A DNA stretch of 64,000 bases from Marinobacter psychrophilus (GTDB lineage: Bacteria; Pseudomonadota; Gammaproteobacteria; Pseudomonadales; Oleiphilaceae): NCBI RefSeq assembly GCF_001043175.1, contig NZ_CP011494.1:3534001-3598000 (forward strand). Reading direction: 5' to 3'. How positions within the stretch are numbered: the stretch's first letter is position 1; every line of letters begins with the position of its first letter. The notes below the pieces were generated by a model. The model did no database searches, had not been told where the DNA came from, and saw nothing but the letters and a program-made list of their open reading frames with translations. Below, piece by piece: positions 33,678 through 43,625 of the stretch. Made by a program: the position numbers and the translations under genes.

Positions 33678-35174
33678 ATGAGCACCGTAGGACATTTAAT
33701 TAACGGCCAGATTGTTAACGACAAAAACCGCACCCAGCCTATTTTTAATCCCTCTACCGGTGACTCCACACGGCAGGTTGCGCTGGCATCTAAAGCCACG
33801 GTCGAACAGGCTATCGCAGCGGCACAAGCAGCTTACCCTGCATGGCGCGCGACTCCACCCATCAAGCGTGCCCGTATCATGTTCCGTTTCAAGGAACTGC
33901 TTGAGCAAAACGCAGATCACATCGCCCAGTTAATTGGTGAAGAGTACGGCAAAATTCAACACGATGCTCTTGGTGAACTGCAACGCGGGATCGAAAATGT
34001 GGAGTACGCCTGCGGTGCTCCCGAACTTTTGAAAGGCGAGCACAGCGCCAACGTTGGCCCCGGCATTGACGCCTGGAGTGAGTTCCAACCGTTGGGCGTA
34101 GTTGCAGGTATAACGCCGTTTAACTTCCCGGCCATGGTCCCGCTGTGGATGTACCCGATGGCAATTGTTTGCGGTAACTGTTTTATCCTGAAGCCTTCAG
34201 AACGCGACCCTAGCTCCACCCTGTTCATTGCTCAACTGTTGCAACAAGCAGGCTTGCCTGACGGTGTTATGAACGTGGTCAATGGCGACAAAGAAGCAGT
34301 GGATACACTGTTACGAGACCCTCGCGTTCAAGCGGTTAGCTTCGTCGGCTCAACCCCCATTGCCGAGTACATCTACACCACCGCCAGCGCTCACGGAAAG
34401 CGTTGTCAGGCTTTGGGCGGTGCCAAAAACCACGCCATCGTCATGCCCGATGCTGACATGGACAATACGGTGAACCAGCTGTTGGGCGCCGCATTTGGCT
34501 CTTCAGGTGAACGCTGTATGGCGCTGTCGGTTGCGGTTGCCGTGGGTGACGCTGCCGCTGATGCCTTGGTTGCCAAGATGGCCGAAGCCATGAAAGCGCT
34601 GAAAGTGGGTGCGTACAACGTACCCAGCAATGACTTTGGCCCCGTGATCACCGCTCAACACCGCGACAAAATCGTGGGTTATATCGACAGCGCAGAGAAG
34701 CAGGGCGCACGCATTGTCGTAGACGGTCGTAACCAGGTCGTTAACGGCCACGAAAACGGCTTTTTCGTGGGTGGCACGCTCATTGATCGAGTTACTCCTG
34801 AGATGACAAGCTACCAGGAAGAAATTTTTGGACCGGTGCTTCAGGTGGTGCGCGTTAAAACCATGCAGGAGGCCATGGATTTGATCAACGCTCACGAATA
34901 CGGAAACGGTACCTGCATCTTTACCCGGGATGGCGAAGCCGCCCGTTATTTCACCGACCATATTATGGTCGGCATGGTCGGCATTAACGTACCCTTACCC
35001 GTACCGGTGGCTTATCATAGCTTCGGTGGCTGGAAGCGTTCTCTGTTTGGCGATTTGCACGCCTACGGCCCGGATGGTGTGCGTTTCTACACGCGTCGGA
35101 AGGCTATTACGCAGCGCTGGCCTTCCGCCGGAGTCCGCGAGGGCGCCGTATTCTCGATGCCAACGATGAAGTAA
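33678..35174 (+). CDS. dddC: CoA-acylating (methyl)malonate semialdehyde dehydrogenase DddC
   Basis: DddC converts malonate semialdehyde to acetyl-CoA and CO2. The 498-residue ALDH shows GVVAGITPFNFPAMVPLWMY (about residues 137-156), FVGSTPIAEYIY, GGAKNHAIVMPDADMD and the catalytic Cys in GSSGERCMALSVAV (about 283), all typical of the CoA-dependent MMSDH class, which has Asn-His rather than a general-base Glu before PDAD. TTTGAGG precedes the ATG. A strong terminator follows, so dddB-dddC ends here. Valine catabolism (mmsA) is the alternative role but context favours DMSP. Confidence 0.87.
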   Translation: MSTVGHLINGQIVNDKNRTQPIFNPSTGDSTRQVALASKATVEQAIAAAQAAYPAWRATPPIKRARIMFRFKELLEQNADHIAQLIGEEYGKIQHDALGELQRGIENVEYACGAPELLKGEHSANVGPGIDAWSEFQPLGVVAGITPFNFPAMVPLWMYPMAIVCGNCFILKPSERDPSSTLFIAQLLQQAGLPDGVMNVVNGDKEAVDTLLRDPRVQAVSFVGSTPIAEYIYTTASAHGKRCQALGGAKNHAIVMPDADMDNTVNQLLGAAFGSSGERCMALSVAVAVGDAAADALVAKMAEAMKALKVGAYNVPSNDFGPVITAQHRDKIVGYIDSAEKQGARIVVDGRNQVVNGHENGFFVGGTLIDRVTPEMTSYQEEIFGPVLQVVRVKTMQEAMDLINAHEYGNGTCIFTRDGEAARYFTDHIMVGMVGINVPLPVPVAYHSFGGWKRSLFGDLHAYGPDGVRFYTRRKAITQRWPSAGVREGAVFSMPTMK

Positions 35175-35215
35175 ACGTACCGAGTGATCGCCCGTTTGTT
35201 GTAAGTTGATTCTTG

Positions 35216-35248
35216 GCGGTGTACTCACAAGGTGAGCCACCGCTTTTT
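35216..35248 (+). terminator. intrinsic terminator after dddC
   Basis: GCGGTG (35216-35221) and CTCAC (35224-35228) pair with GTGAG (35232-35236) and CACCGC (35238-35243), with a 3-base loop and a small internal mismatch, then TTTTT. It separates dddC from the LysR gene. Confidence 0.85.
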
Positions 35249-35328
35249 CATGCCTGGCGAGATGGCGGCATTAAATCAAAAGACAAAACACACTGCGGCG
35301 CTCAACAACAAAAATAGAGTTGCGGACC

Positions 35329-36240
35329 ATGAAAAAGAGACTTCCACCGTTAAATTGGCTGCGGACTTTCGAAGCAGCAGCACGCCATCTGAACCTGACC
35401 CAGGCTTCGGTTGAATTGAATTTGACCCAGGCCGCAACCAGTCAGCACATTAAGGGACTTGAGTCCCAGCTCTACACGGTTCTGTTCCGGCGATTACCGC
35501 GGGGCTTGGAATTGACAGACGAAGGCAAGGCGTATCTGCCAGTGGTGCATGAGTGCATCAGGCGGCTTACCACAGCAACCGAAGAAATCTTCGGTCAGAG
35601 CAAAAATCGATTGTTAACTGTCAAAGTGAACCTGGTGTTTTTTACCACTTGGATTGCCCCTCGGCTTGCCGGCTTCTACCAGCAATATCCGGATGTGGGT
35701 ATGCGTTTCACCAGCAATATCTGGCTGGACCAGGAGATACACACTCATGATTCCGATATGGGAATTCGCTACGGCAAGGGGTATTGGCCGGGCTTCGATG
35801 CCGATCGGCTGAGTTGGGACGAGCTATTTCCTGTCTGCAGTCCGCGTCTGGCGAGCACCCTTGGGTCGATCAACCAAGCAGACCTGGGTGCCTGCGAACA
35901 ACTAAGTAAACAGACGCTGCTGCACGTTATCGGTTACGAGGAAGGCTTGGGCCATTGGCTCGATCAGGCTGGTTTGTCTGATATCCGGTTTTCCCATGAA
36001 ATTCAGTTTGATACCTTGATTTCTGCGCTAGAGGTGGCAAAACACGGGGGAGGCCTCGCCCTCGGCAGAACGAGTTTGGTCGAAGACATGCTCGAAAAAG
36101 GCCTACTTGTGGCACCGTTTGCACAAAAAGTCCCAACAGCCGAAGCCTTTTATCTCCTGCGTCCGTCTAATAAATACGTTCACCCACACGCTGAAATTTT
36201 TCGTAGCTGGTTAATAAAAGAGGCCAAACAAAAACATTAG
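35329..36240 (+). CDS. dddR: LysR-family regulator of the DMSP locus (DddR-like)
   Basis: This 303-residue protein has an N-terminal winged helix-turn-helix (LNWLRTFEAAARHLNLTQAS, then LTQAATSQHIKGLESQL, about residues 8-50) and a C-terminal effector domain of GcvA-like type (LTVKVNLVFFTTWIAPRLAG from about 95). In Marinomonas the ddd locus ends with a LysR-type dddR in this place. ATG 35329 is preferred to an in-frame TTG at 35320. The likely target is the inverted repeat between dddD and dddT. Role inferred from position. Confidence 0.82.
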   Translation: MKKRLPPLNWLRTFEAAARHLNLTQASVELNLTQAATSQHIKGLESQLYTVLFRRLPRGLELTDEGKAYLPVVHECIRRLTTATEEIFGQSKNRLLTVKVNLVFFTTWIAPRLAGFYQQYPDVGMRFTSNIWLDQEIHTHDSDMGIRYGKGYWPGFDADRLSWDELFPVCSPRLASTLGSINQADLGACEQLSKQTLLHVIGYEEGLGHWLDQAGLSDIRFSHEIQFDTLISALEVAKHGGGLALGRTSLVEDMLEKGLLVAPFAQKVPTAEAFYLLRPSNKYVHPHAEIFRSWLIKEAKQKH

Positions 36241-36448
36241 TTCTTAAAAAAACCTACTTGATAAAATCCTGATTCCGCAAACCGTTCAATGGTTCTGCTA
36301 CTGATTTGGCAGACAGCTTAATGCAAAATGACTTCAGCTCCCAACGACAACGGCTGGGCGAACTGGCCGTTAAGCCCTATCCATTCGATGGGTATTTGGA
36401 ACCGTCGCAATTTTGCTCAATTTTTTTATAATGACGCAAATACGCTCA

Positions 36449-36895
36449 CTATCGCCGCAAACATTCCCAGGCCCGCTTGCTGGCCAACTCCCGCCTGTCG
36501 CGTCTTAGCCGGTTTCCTAGAGAGACTGAATAGCCACCGGCGCGCAATCGGCTTTCTATATTGCCGATGCGGTCTGCATAATTCTCACAGGTTTTTTGCT
36601 GGGCAGTCTGGGCCGCATTGGCTTGTACGGGCTTTCGAGCTTTACCCTGAACCGAGTTCTTCGGTGTGTCAGGCTGAAGGCCCTGCAAACGGTCGCCACG
36701 GCGTCGGTTATTGTCCGCGATAGGAATCACAGTGGGCCTGCGGAAATTGATCGCCTGGCTGCCAGGCGTTTTGGGCTTATCGGTGAAATGGGTAACGCCG
36801 TTAGCGTCGGTCCAGCGGTAGTAATCGGCTTTTGCCGCGCCAGACAGGCTAACTAACATCACCACAACAGCAATGGATATCGGGACGGGTCGCAT
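36449..36895 (-). CDS. DUF4124-domain exported protein
   Basis: This 148-residue protein has a signal peptide (MRPVPISIAVVVMLVSLSGA, cleavage after about AKA) followed at once by the DUF4124 motif DYYRWTDANGVTHFTDKP, a short beta-rich module found in many exported proteobacterial proteins. The rest is basic and of low complexity, with a Cys pair (about 113 and 145) that could form a disulfide. Function is unknown. It is a single gene divergent from cheV. Confidence 0.78.
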   Translation of the reverse strand: MRPVPISIAVVVMLVSLSGAAKADYYRWTDANGVTHFTDKPKTPGSQAINFRRPTVIPIADNNRRRGDRLQGLQPDTPKNSVQGKARKPVQANAAQTAQQKTCENYADRIGNIESRLRAGGYSVSLGNRLRRDRRELASKRAWECLRR

Positions 36896-37083
36896 CGTTC
36901 ATTCCTTTGACGTTTGCGGTTCGGCACAGCAAATGGGCTATCACTCAAAAACAGACGATAACATGCTAAATAAGTACTCGCATAAAATGTGTCAGTAACG
37001 CTGTTTTTTTACCCTCATCGGTTATGCTGTATTGCTCGACCCGTAATACTGGGTACATATTTCGTTTTTTGACAGGTGCGCTT

Positions 37084-37980
37084 ATGAGTAGCCAACCCAA
37101 GCAGCTGCAAAAACTGCTGCTGTTTCAACTGACAGATCACCGGCAGTTTGGCCTGGGTACTCTGAAAATTCGCGAAATCATGCCGTTCAGGCGTCTTAGT
37201 CGCCTGCCCCATAGCCACCACGCCATTGTTGGCACGGCCACCTTCCGTAACGCGGCGGTGCCGGTAATCGATATGGCCGCGGCTATTGGTTACCCGGCGT
37301 TAAGCGCGGAGGAGCGCGCCGAGGCTTCCATTATCGTGACCGACGTGCAGCGTCAGGAAATCGGTTTTATGGTGCGCAGCGTGCAACGCATCGTTGAAGC
37401 CGATTGGAAAAAGGTGTTACCGCCGCCCCAAGCGCTGGGTAAGAACGCGTTTATTACCGGTTTGCTAACCCTTGATGGCGCTCTGGTGCAACTGCTGGAT
37501 CTGGAATTGCTGCTGGCTAGGGTATACCCGGAGTCTTTGAACAGTCAGGACGTGCTGCTGAATGATATGGAGATAGAAACCCTACGCAACATGTCGATTC
37601 TGCTGGTAGATGATTCACGGGTGGCGCGCAAACAGCTTTGCGACGTGCTGGATCGCAAGAATATTGGCTATCAGGTAACCGAAAGCGGCACGGCAGCGTT
37701 CGAGTACCTGCTGGATAGCAGCGCCCACGGCAAACCGGTGAATATTCTGGTGAGTGACATCGAAATGCCGGGCCTGGACGGCTATGAACTGACGTTCAAG
37801 GTGCGCGACAACAGCCAACTGCACCAGCCATACATTATTCTGCATACCTCACTAAACAGCGAAATGAGCCTGAGTTATGCCGAACAGGTCGGTGCTGATA
37901 CCGCGCTTACCAAGTTCGACGCTGAGGAACTGATGCACGCGATGTTAATCGCTGCGCAAGGCCGCCAGCAGCAGATCTGA
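37084..37980 (+). CDS. cheV: chemotaxis coupling protein CheV
   Basis: This 298-residue protein combines a CheW domain (about residues 15-155, with IREIMPFRRLSRLPHSHHAI and TFRNAAVPVIDMA) and a response-regulator receiver domain (about 172-295). The receiver has the acidic pair in LLVDDSR, the phosphorylatable Asp in VSDIEMPGLDGYE (about 230), and the lysine in ALTKFDAEEL. CheV links receptors to CheA and may tune adaptation. AGGTGCG precedes ATG 37084. The upstream in-frame ATG at 37024 has no such site. A terminator follows 51 bases later. Confidence 0.9.
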   Translation: MSSQPKQLQKLLLFQLTDHRQFGLGTLKIREIMPFRRLSRLPHSHHAIVGTATFRNAAVPVIDMAAAIGYPALSAEERAEASIIVTDVQRQEIGFMVRSVQRIVEADWKKVLPPPQALGKNAFITGLLTLDGALVQLLDLELLLARVYPESLNSQDVLLNDMEIETLRNMSILLVDDSRVARKQLCDVLDRKNIGYQVTESGTAAFEYLLDSSAHGKPVNILVSDIEMPGLDGYELTFKVRDNSQLHQPYIILHTSLNSEMSLSYAEQVGADTALTKFDAEELMHAMLIAAQGRQQQI

Positions 37981-38031
37981 TGGCCCGTCTAGTATCGCCA
38001 GCACCATTATTATCGGCAACGTAAAACAAAA

Positions 38032-38066
38032 AACCGGAGCCAGCTCACCAGGCTCCGGTTTTTTTA
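38032..38066. terminator. bidirectional terminator between cheV and mqo
   Basis: AACCGGAGCC (38032-38041) pairs perfectly with GGCTCCGGTT (38051-38060) over a 9-base loop. T residues follow on the plus strand and A residues precede it, so it works for both convergent genes. Confidence 0.92.
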
Positions 38067-38092
38067 TGCGCTTGCCCCGTCAGGATTCTGCG

Positions 38093-39577
38093 TCACGGTT
38101 TGAGCTTAAGGGTGGTGAGCGTACGCTCACGCACTTTTAACAGCAGCTCTTCGTCCTCTTCTAAAGACTGGCCGTACGATGGCACCAAAACTTTCATGCG
38201 CGCCTGCCACTCCGGGGTTTTCATTTTCTCGGGAAAACAGCGCTGCAACACGTCGAGCATCGCGTTTGCGGCTGTTGAGGCGCCAGGCGAGGCTCCCAGC
38301 AGTGCGGCTAACGTGCCGTCTTTGGCAGCAACTATTTCAGTACCAAATTCCAGCTTGCCGCCGCCGTCTTTGGATTTTTTGATGATCTGCACCCGTTGGC
38401 CTGCGTCCTGCAAGTGCCAGTCGCCCTCGCGGGCATCCGGGAAGAAATTGCGCAGTGCGTCTACCCGGTCGCGGTGGGACTGAAACACTTCACCAATCAG
38501 ATAGCGGGTCAGATCCATGTTGGACTTGCTCACCGACAACATGGGGCGCAAGTTCGACGAGCGCACCGAACTGATCAGGTCAAACACCGAACCCTGTTTC
38601 AGGAAGCGGGTGGTAAAGCCGGCAAAGGGTCCAAACAACAGGGCCGGCTCGCCGTTAATAATGCGGGTATCCAGGTGTGGCACCGACATCGGCGGCGCAC
38701 CAATCGGCGCTTTACCGTAAACCTTGGAATGATGCTGTTGCACCACTTCCGGCCGGTCACACACCAACCACTGGCCGCTCACCGGAAAACCGCCATAACC
38801 TTCGGCTTCATCAATACCTGATTTCTGCAACAGGGGCAGAGCACCGCCGCCCGCACCCAGGAACACAAAGCCGGCTTCCAGTTTAGTCTGTTTACCGGTT
38901 TCCTGATTTTTGACCCTTATTTTCCAGCGCCCGTTATCGCGTTGGTCAATATAGTGCACCGAGCTGTTCAGCATTAGCTCGAAACCAGGCTGGCTTTCCA
39001 GATGCCTCACGATGCTGCGGGTCAGGGAACCGAAATCCACATCGGCGCCGTGCTTTATCCGGGTAGCCGCAACACGCTGCATGGGGTCACGGTGCTTAAC
39101 GATCAGCGGCATCCACTCGGCCAGCTCTTCCGGCGACTCACTGTATTCCATTTCACGAAACAGGTGATGCGCACTCAAGCGTTCGAAGCGGCGTTTAAGG
39201 AAGGCAACGTCTTTTTCGCCCCAGACGAAGCTCTGATGCGGGGTACGGTTTATGAATTTTTTCGGATCGGGCAAGATGCCCTGCTCCACCAAGTAAGACC
39301 AAAACTGCAGCGTTACTTCGAATTGGGCGTTTATCTGCAAAGCCCGGTCGATGGCCACATCGCCCTCGTCGGTCTCGGGGGTGTAGTTCAGCTCGCAGTA
39401 GCCGGCGTGACCGGTACCTGCATTGTTCCAGCCATCAGTGCTTTCGTGGGCAATATGGCCCAGACGCTCCACCAGAACGATGTCCATGGTTGGGTCTAAC
39501 TGCTTCAATGTCATGCCGAGGGTAGCGCTCATGACGCCCCCACCGACCAGCACTACGTCTGCCTGTCTTACGGCCAT
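38093..39577 (-). CDS. mqo: malate:quinone oxidoreductase
   Basis: Mqo oxidises malate to oxaloacetate at the inner membrane and passes electrons to quinone. The 494-residue FAD protein starts ADVVLVGGGVMSATLGMTLK (dinucleotide fold), then shows GTGHAGYCELNYTP, VFLGAGGGALPLLQKSGI, GFPVSGQWLVC and LLGASPGASTAANAMLDVLQ near the C terminus. All are hallmark Mqo segments and the length is normal. It is monocistronic, and a 299-base gap upstream should hold its promoter. Confidence 0.93.
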   Translation of the reverse strand: MAVRQADVVLVGGGVMSATLGMTLKQLDPTMDIVLVERLGHIAHESTDGWNNAGTGHAGYCELNYTPETDEGDVAIDRALQINAQFEVTLQFWSYLVEQGILPDPKKFINRTPHQSFVWGEKDVAFLKRRFERLSAHHLFREMEYSESPEELAEWMPLIVKHRDPMQRVAATRIKHGADVDFGSLTRSIVRHLESQPGFELMLNSSVHYIDQRDNGRWKIRVKNQETGKQTKLEAGFVFLGAGGGALPLLQKSGIDEAEGYGGFPVSGQWLVCDRPEVVQQHHSKVYGKAPIGAPPMSVPHLDTRIINGEPALLFGPFAGFTTRFLKQGSVFDLISSVRSSNLRPMLSVSKSNMDLTRYLIGEVFQSHRDRVDALRNFFPDAREGDWHLQDAGQRVQIIKKSKDGGGKLEFGTEIVAAKDGTLAALLGASPGASTAANAMLDVLQRCFPEKMKTPEWQARMKVLVPSYGQSLEEDEELLLKVRERTLTTLKLKP

Positions 39578-39876
39578 TGGTTGTTCACCCTAGCGAGTAT
39601 TGAGCTTGTGTGCTCTTTCACGATCAGCAAAAGAGCCTGTCGGAAACCAGCCAGATGGAGATAATAATGCTGGCAACTGTTTCCTGAATGCGATGTAACG
39701 ATTATCCCGGCTTTCGGCGCACTATTACACTGTAATAAGCAACGGTTGCGCGTCATGTAAAGACTCACTTGGCCCCCGGAGCCTGTCTTCGTTGTAATTG
39801 ATTTTCCGGACTTTTCCAGACAATATCATCGCAAATTTAGTCTCACACCCCCAGGTTTAGTAAAGAGGTAGCAGGT

Positions 39877-40857
39877 ATGTTACTGGCGATCGGTGCAATC
39901 ATTGCCGGCTTAATTCTTCTGTTGTGGAGCGCCGACAAGTTTGTAGACGGGGCCGCAGCCGCCGCTAAGCACTGGGGCATGCCCACCTTGCTAATCGGCA
40001 TGGTGATTATCGGCTTTGGCACATCGGCTCCCGAGCTGGCGGTTTCTGCTATAGCCGCGATGGAGGGCAACTCCGGCTTGGCTCTGGGCAACGGTTACGG
40101 CTCCAACATTACCAACATAGCGCTGATTGTTGGCTTAACAGCCATCATTGCGCCCATAACCGTGCATTCACAAATCATCCGCAAGGAACTACCACTGCTC
40201 GTCGGCCTTACCCTGATTGCCGGTTACCAGCTAATTGATGGCGAGCTGTCGCACACCGACGGTTGGGTTTTGCTAGCGGTTTTCGCGGCGGTGATGGGCT
40301 GGTTCATATTCCAGGGCCTGCGTAATAAAGACGACTCTGTTGAAGCTGGCCTAAAGGAAAGCGCGTTGGCTCATCCCATGCCGCTGAGAAACGCCGTTTT
40401 CTGGCTGATTGTGGGCTTGGTGCTGCTGGTCGTCAGTTCCCGAATGTTGGTTTGGGGCGCGGTTTACGTTGCCCAGAGCTTGGGCGTCAGCGATCTGGTT
40501 ATTGGCCTGACCGTTGTCGCCGTTGGCACGTCTTTGCCGGAGCTGGCGTCAGCCTTGGCCGCCGTGCGCAAAAATGAACATGACCTGATTCTCGGCAACA
40601 TTCTGGGTTCGGGTATTTTCAACACTCTCGCAGTGGTCGGTCTTGCCGCAACCATCAGCCCTTTGCAGGTGGACCCAGAGGTCCTCTACCGCGACTGGTC
40701 ACTGATGCTGGCGCTGACCGTTGGCCTACTGCTGATGGGCTTTGGCTTTGCCGGCCGCAGCCGCATCATCAGTCGGGTAGACGGTGGTATTCTAACGCTG
40801 GTCTACGTGTCGTACACTGGCTACCTGTTAACCACCATGATACCCACCAACAGCTAA
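39877..40857 (+). CDS. calcium/sodium antiporter (YrbG/CaCA family)
   Basis: This 326-residue inner-membrane protein has about ten helices and the two alpha repeats of the CaCA family: GFGTSAPELAVSAIAAMEG...LGNGYGSNITNI (about residues 47-80) and AVGTSLPELASALAAVRK...LGNILGSGIFNT (about 218-250). These carry the ion-coordinating Glu and the GxxxSN/GSGIFN segments. It should exchange Na+ or H+ for Ca2+. Convergent with msrB, sharing 4 bases at the 3' ends. Confidence 0.9.
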   Translation: MLLAIGAIIAGLILLLWSADKFVDGAAAAAKHWGMPTLLIGMVIIGFGTSAPELAVSAIAAMEGNSGLALGNGYGSNITNIALIVGLTAIIAPITVHSQIIRKELPLLVGLTLIAGYQLIDGELSHTDGWVLLAVFAAVMGWFIFQGLRNKDDSVEAGLKESALAHPMPLRNAVFWLIVGLVLLVVSSRMLVWGAVYVAQSLGVSDLVIGLTVVAVGTSLPELASALAAVRKNEHDLILGNILGSGIFNTLAVVGLAATISPLQVDPEVLYRDWSLMLALTVGLLLMGFGFAGRSRIISRVDGGILTLVYVSYTGYLLTTMIPTNS

Positions 40858-41285
40858 GCGCTGGCGTTTTCCTTGAACGTCAGAGCCACCGAGTTCAGGC
40901 AATAGCGCTGACCGCTGGGCGCCGGGCCGTCTGGGAAAACGTGACCCAGATGGCTGTCACAGCGCGAACAGCGCACTTCTGTGCGACGCATGCCCAATGT
41001 ATCGTCTCCAATATAACGAATGTGCTGCGGATCGAAGGGCTGAAAAAAGCTGGGCCAGCCGGTACCTGAATCAAACTTGGCGTTAGAGTTAAACAACGGC
41101 AAGTCGCACAGCCGGCATTCATAAACACCCTGCTTTTTATTGTCCAGCAACGTGCCGCAAAACGGGGGCTCGGTGCCATGGTCTAACAATATTCTTCGCT
41201 CGTCGGCGCTCAGGCTAACGGCTTTGTCTTCAATCTGTTCCGCTGTTAGCGGCGTCAGATCGTATCCGGCTGCAGATTCGGCCAA
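40854..41285 (-). CDS. msrB: peptide methionine (R)-S-oxide reductase MsrB
   Basis: This 143-residue enzyme reduces the R form of methionine sulfoxide. It has two zinc CxxC pairs (CRLC about residue 56, CSRC about 105), GTGWPSFFQPF and the catalytic Cys in GQRYCLNSVALTF (about 128). The msrA gene lies 11 bases upstream in the same direction, so the two form a repair operon. The 3' end overlaps the antiporter gene by 4 bases. Confidence 0.93.
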   Translation of the reverse strand: MAESAAGYDLTPLTAEQIEDKAVSLSADERRILLDHGTEPPFCGTLLDNKKQGVYECRLCDLPLFNSNAKFDSGTGWPSFFQPFDPQHIRYIGDDTLGMRRTEVRCSRCDSHLGHVFPDGPAPSGQRYCLNSVALTFKENASA

Positions 41286-41296
41286 AACAGTGCTCC

Positions 41297-41959
41297 TTAC
41301 GCTTTATTCGATTGGTCGTCGGTAGATCTAGACGTTACGCCGGGCTTTAGCCGATCGCTGTATTGGTCAACCAACTTCCGCACTTTGGGTGCAGCAACCG
41401 CCATGATATAGGGCTGGCCCGGGTTGCGAGCGGCGAAGTTCTGGTGATCTGCTTCTGCTACGTAGAAGATCGCCAGCGGCTCCAGTTCCGTCACAATCGC
41501 CGAGTTGAACACGCCTGCCTGGTTCAACTGTTCGATGTAAGCCTGCGCGACCTGGCGCTGCTGTGCGGACTGATAAAAAATGGCCGAACGATACTGGGTG
41601 CCAACGTCGTTACCTTGGCGGTTACGCTGGGTAGGATCGTGAGCCACCGAAAAGAATACTTTTAGCAAGCTGCCCAATGACACCTGACTCGGATCGTATT
41701 CAACTTTGATTGCTTCAGCATGGCCCGTGGTGCCGGTGCAGACGGCATGATAGTTAGCGCTGCCAGCAGATCCACCAGTGTAACCGGATTCAACCGAGTG
41801 CACGCCGTTCATAGCAATAATGACCGCCTCTACGCACCAGAAACAGCCGCCTGCGAGTATTATCTGACCGCCGTCCTGGTCTGCGGAAAGATCCTGTTCA
41901 GGATCCGGAAATCGGCTGCGCGGCACAGTCATGCCGGGGATGCTACAGGATGTTGTCAT
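41297..41959 (-). CDS. msrA: peptide methionine (S)-S-oxide reductase MsrA
   Basis: This 220-residue enzyme reduces the S form of methionine sulfoxide. The active site is AGGCFWCVEA (about residues 37-46), followed by GYTGGSAGSANYHAVCTGTT and the GHAEAIKVEYDP stretch. The N-terminal 30 residues are an extension before the core. GGAGG lies 5 bases before ATG 41959, which rules out the GTG at 41971. It is the first gene of msrA-msrB. Confidence 0.93.
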   Translation of the reverse strand: MTTSCSIPGMTVPRSRFPDPEQDLSADQDGGQIILAGGCFWCVEAVIIAMNGVHSVESGYTGGSAGSANYHAVCTGTTGHAEAIKVEYDPSQVSLGSLLKVFFSVAHDPTQRNRQGNDVGTQYRSAIFYQSAQQRQVAQAYIEQLNQAGVFNSAIVTELEPLAIFYVAEADHQNFAARNPGQPYIMAVAAPKVRKLVDQYSDRLKPGVTSRSTDDQSNKA

Positions 41960-42120
41960 TACTACCTCCACAAATACTTTGGTATGTGTAACGATTATTC
42001 GTTCAGTCTGATCACGCGGACCACTATTGTCTTGTCTGGAGCATCCCGTCTGAAGTGCCCCTTCTGTTTTTTCGGACTCTCAGAAGCTCAGTAGGTTCAC
42101 CCATGAGCCGAAATGGACAC

Positions 42121-43503
42121 TCACTGCTCTGCGAGCCCGCCGCGGGTCAGTTTTAACGGGTCCATAAGCTGCTCAAGCCGCTCGCGGCTGAGACCACTGC
42201 GCTCTTCGGCTACGTCAATCACTGGGCGGCCACTGGCGTAGGCTTCTTTGGCGATTTCAGACGCCAGGCTGTAACCAATTTCCGGATTCAGCGCCGTCAC
42301 CAGCACGGGATTACGGCCAACACCTGCATTTAGGTGCTCGGCGTTTACAGTAAAGCCTTTTAGCGCTTTGTTACTCAGCAGACTGCTGGCATTGCTTAGC
42401 AGGCCAATCATCTCCAGCAGGTTGGCACCTACCAACGGTAACATCACGTTGAGCTGAAAATTACCAGACTGCCCAGCGTAGGCGATAGAGGCATCAAGCC
42501 CCATAATTTGTGCGCCGACCATCGCTACCGATTCGGGGATCACCGGGTTTACTTTGCCCGGCATAATGCTGCTGCCGGGCTGCAGTACCGGAAGGCTAAT
42601 TTCTGACAACCCGTGAATAGGGCCACTGTTCATCCAACGTAAGTCGTTGGCAATTTTTGTCAGCACTATGCCAAGCCCACGCAGCTGCGCCGACAGCGCC
42701 ACCGGCGCATCCACTGCGCTCTGTGCCACAAACTTATGGGTTAATGGCTTGAAGCCAAAGCCGGTATTGGCTTTCAAACAGCGGGTAAACTCGGGCGCAA
42801 ACTCGCTAACGGCATTAATTCCGGTGCCTACAGCCGTGCCGCCCTGGGGCAACGCCAGGAGCTCATCTGCTGCACGTTCGATACGCGCCTGTGTCGCTTT
42901 TAATTGCTCGCGCCAAGTCTGAAGCTCTTGACCCAGGGTCACCGGCATTGCGTCCATCAGGTGGGTTCTGCCAGTTTTTACCTGCTCGCCGTACATGGCT
43001 TCGCGTTCGTACAGAACGCCCTGTAAATGAGTCAACGCCGGCACCAGATTCTGGTGAATTGCTATCACCGCGCTGATATGGATAGCCGACGGGATGACAT
43101 CGTTAGAGCTCTGGCTCATATTTACGTGGTCGTTGGGATGAACCACCACACCACTGAGCTGGGCCAGTGTCGCGATCACCTCGTTAACATTCATATTGGT
43201 GCTGGTGCCGGAGCCGGTCTGATAACGGTCTACCGGAAACTGATCGTAGTAATCACCGGCCAGAAGCTGGTCACAGGCCAGCACAATGGCATCGCGAACC
43301 GGGCCATTAAGCAAGGCCAGGCTGGCATTCGCTTCCGCCGCGGCTTTTTTTATCTGCACCACGGCGGCAATGAACGCCGGCGGCATGGGTTGCCCGCTGA
43401 CGGGGAAGTTTTCGATGGCGCGTTGGGTTTGTGCCCCCCAAAGTGCATTTTCCGGCACCCTGACCTCGCCAAGGCTGTCGCTTTCTACCCGTTCATTGCT
43501 CAT
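42121..43503 (-). CDS. fumC: class II fumarate hydratase
   Basis: This 460-residue TCA-cycle enzyme interconverts fumarate and malate without an iron-sulfur cluster. It starts RVESDSLGEVRVPENALWGA and shows GSGTSTNMNVNEV, the HVNMSQSSND catalytic segment (about residues 128-137), GRTHLMDAMPV and the fumarase signature GSSIMPGKVNP (about 315-325). Length is normal for FumC. It stands alone with a short gap of about 120 bases to the next gene. Confidence 0.93.
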   Translation of the reverse strand: MSNERVESDSLGEVRVPENALWGAQTQRAIENFPVSGQPMPPAFIAAVVQIKKAAAEANASLALLNGPVRDAIVLACDQLLAGDYYDQFPVDRYQTGSGTSTNMNVNEVIATLAQLSGVVVHPNDHVNMSQSSNDVIPSAIHISAVIAIHQNLVPALTHLQGVLYEREAMYGEQVKTGRTHLMDAMPVTLGQELQTWREQLKATQARIERAADELLALPQGGTAVGTGINAVSEFAPEFTRCLKANTGFGFKPLTHKFVAQSAVDAPVALSAQLRGLGIVLTKIANDLRWMNSGPIHGLSEISLPVLQPGSSIMPGKVNPVIPESVAMVGAQIMGLDASIAYAGQSGNFQLNVMLPLVGANLLEMIGLLSNASSLLSNKALKGFTVNAEHLNAGVGRNPVLVTALNPEIGYSLASEIAKEAYASGRPVIDVAEERSGLSRERLEQLMDPLKLTRGGLAEQ

Positions 43504-43625
43504 GAAACTTCCTTAAAGAAGTGATGGTCTCTGCCGCACACTTGAGGATGTGCCATCCTCGGGCGCCGATCCCGATACTGTAGACACTCAACAGGTTTTT
43601 TGACAATGCGCGACGTTGTGGGGGC

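Noticed and set aside
36321..36434. A 37-codon ORF starting MQNDFSSQRQRL
   Set aside because: No ribosome site, no recognised family, and it lies between genes of opposite orientation; probably chance.
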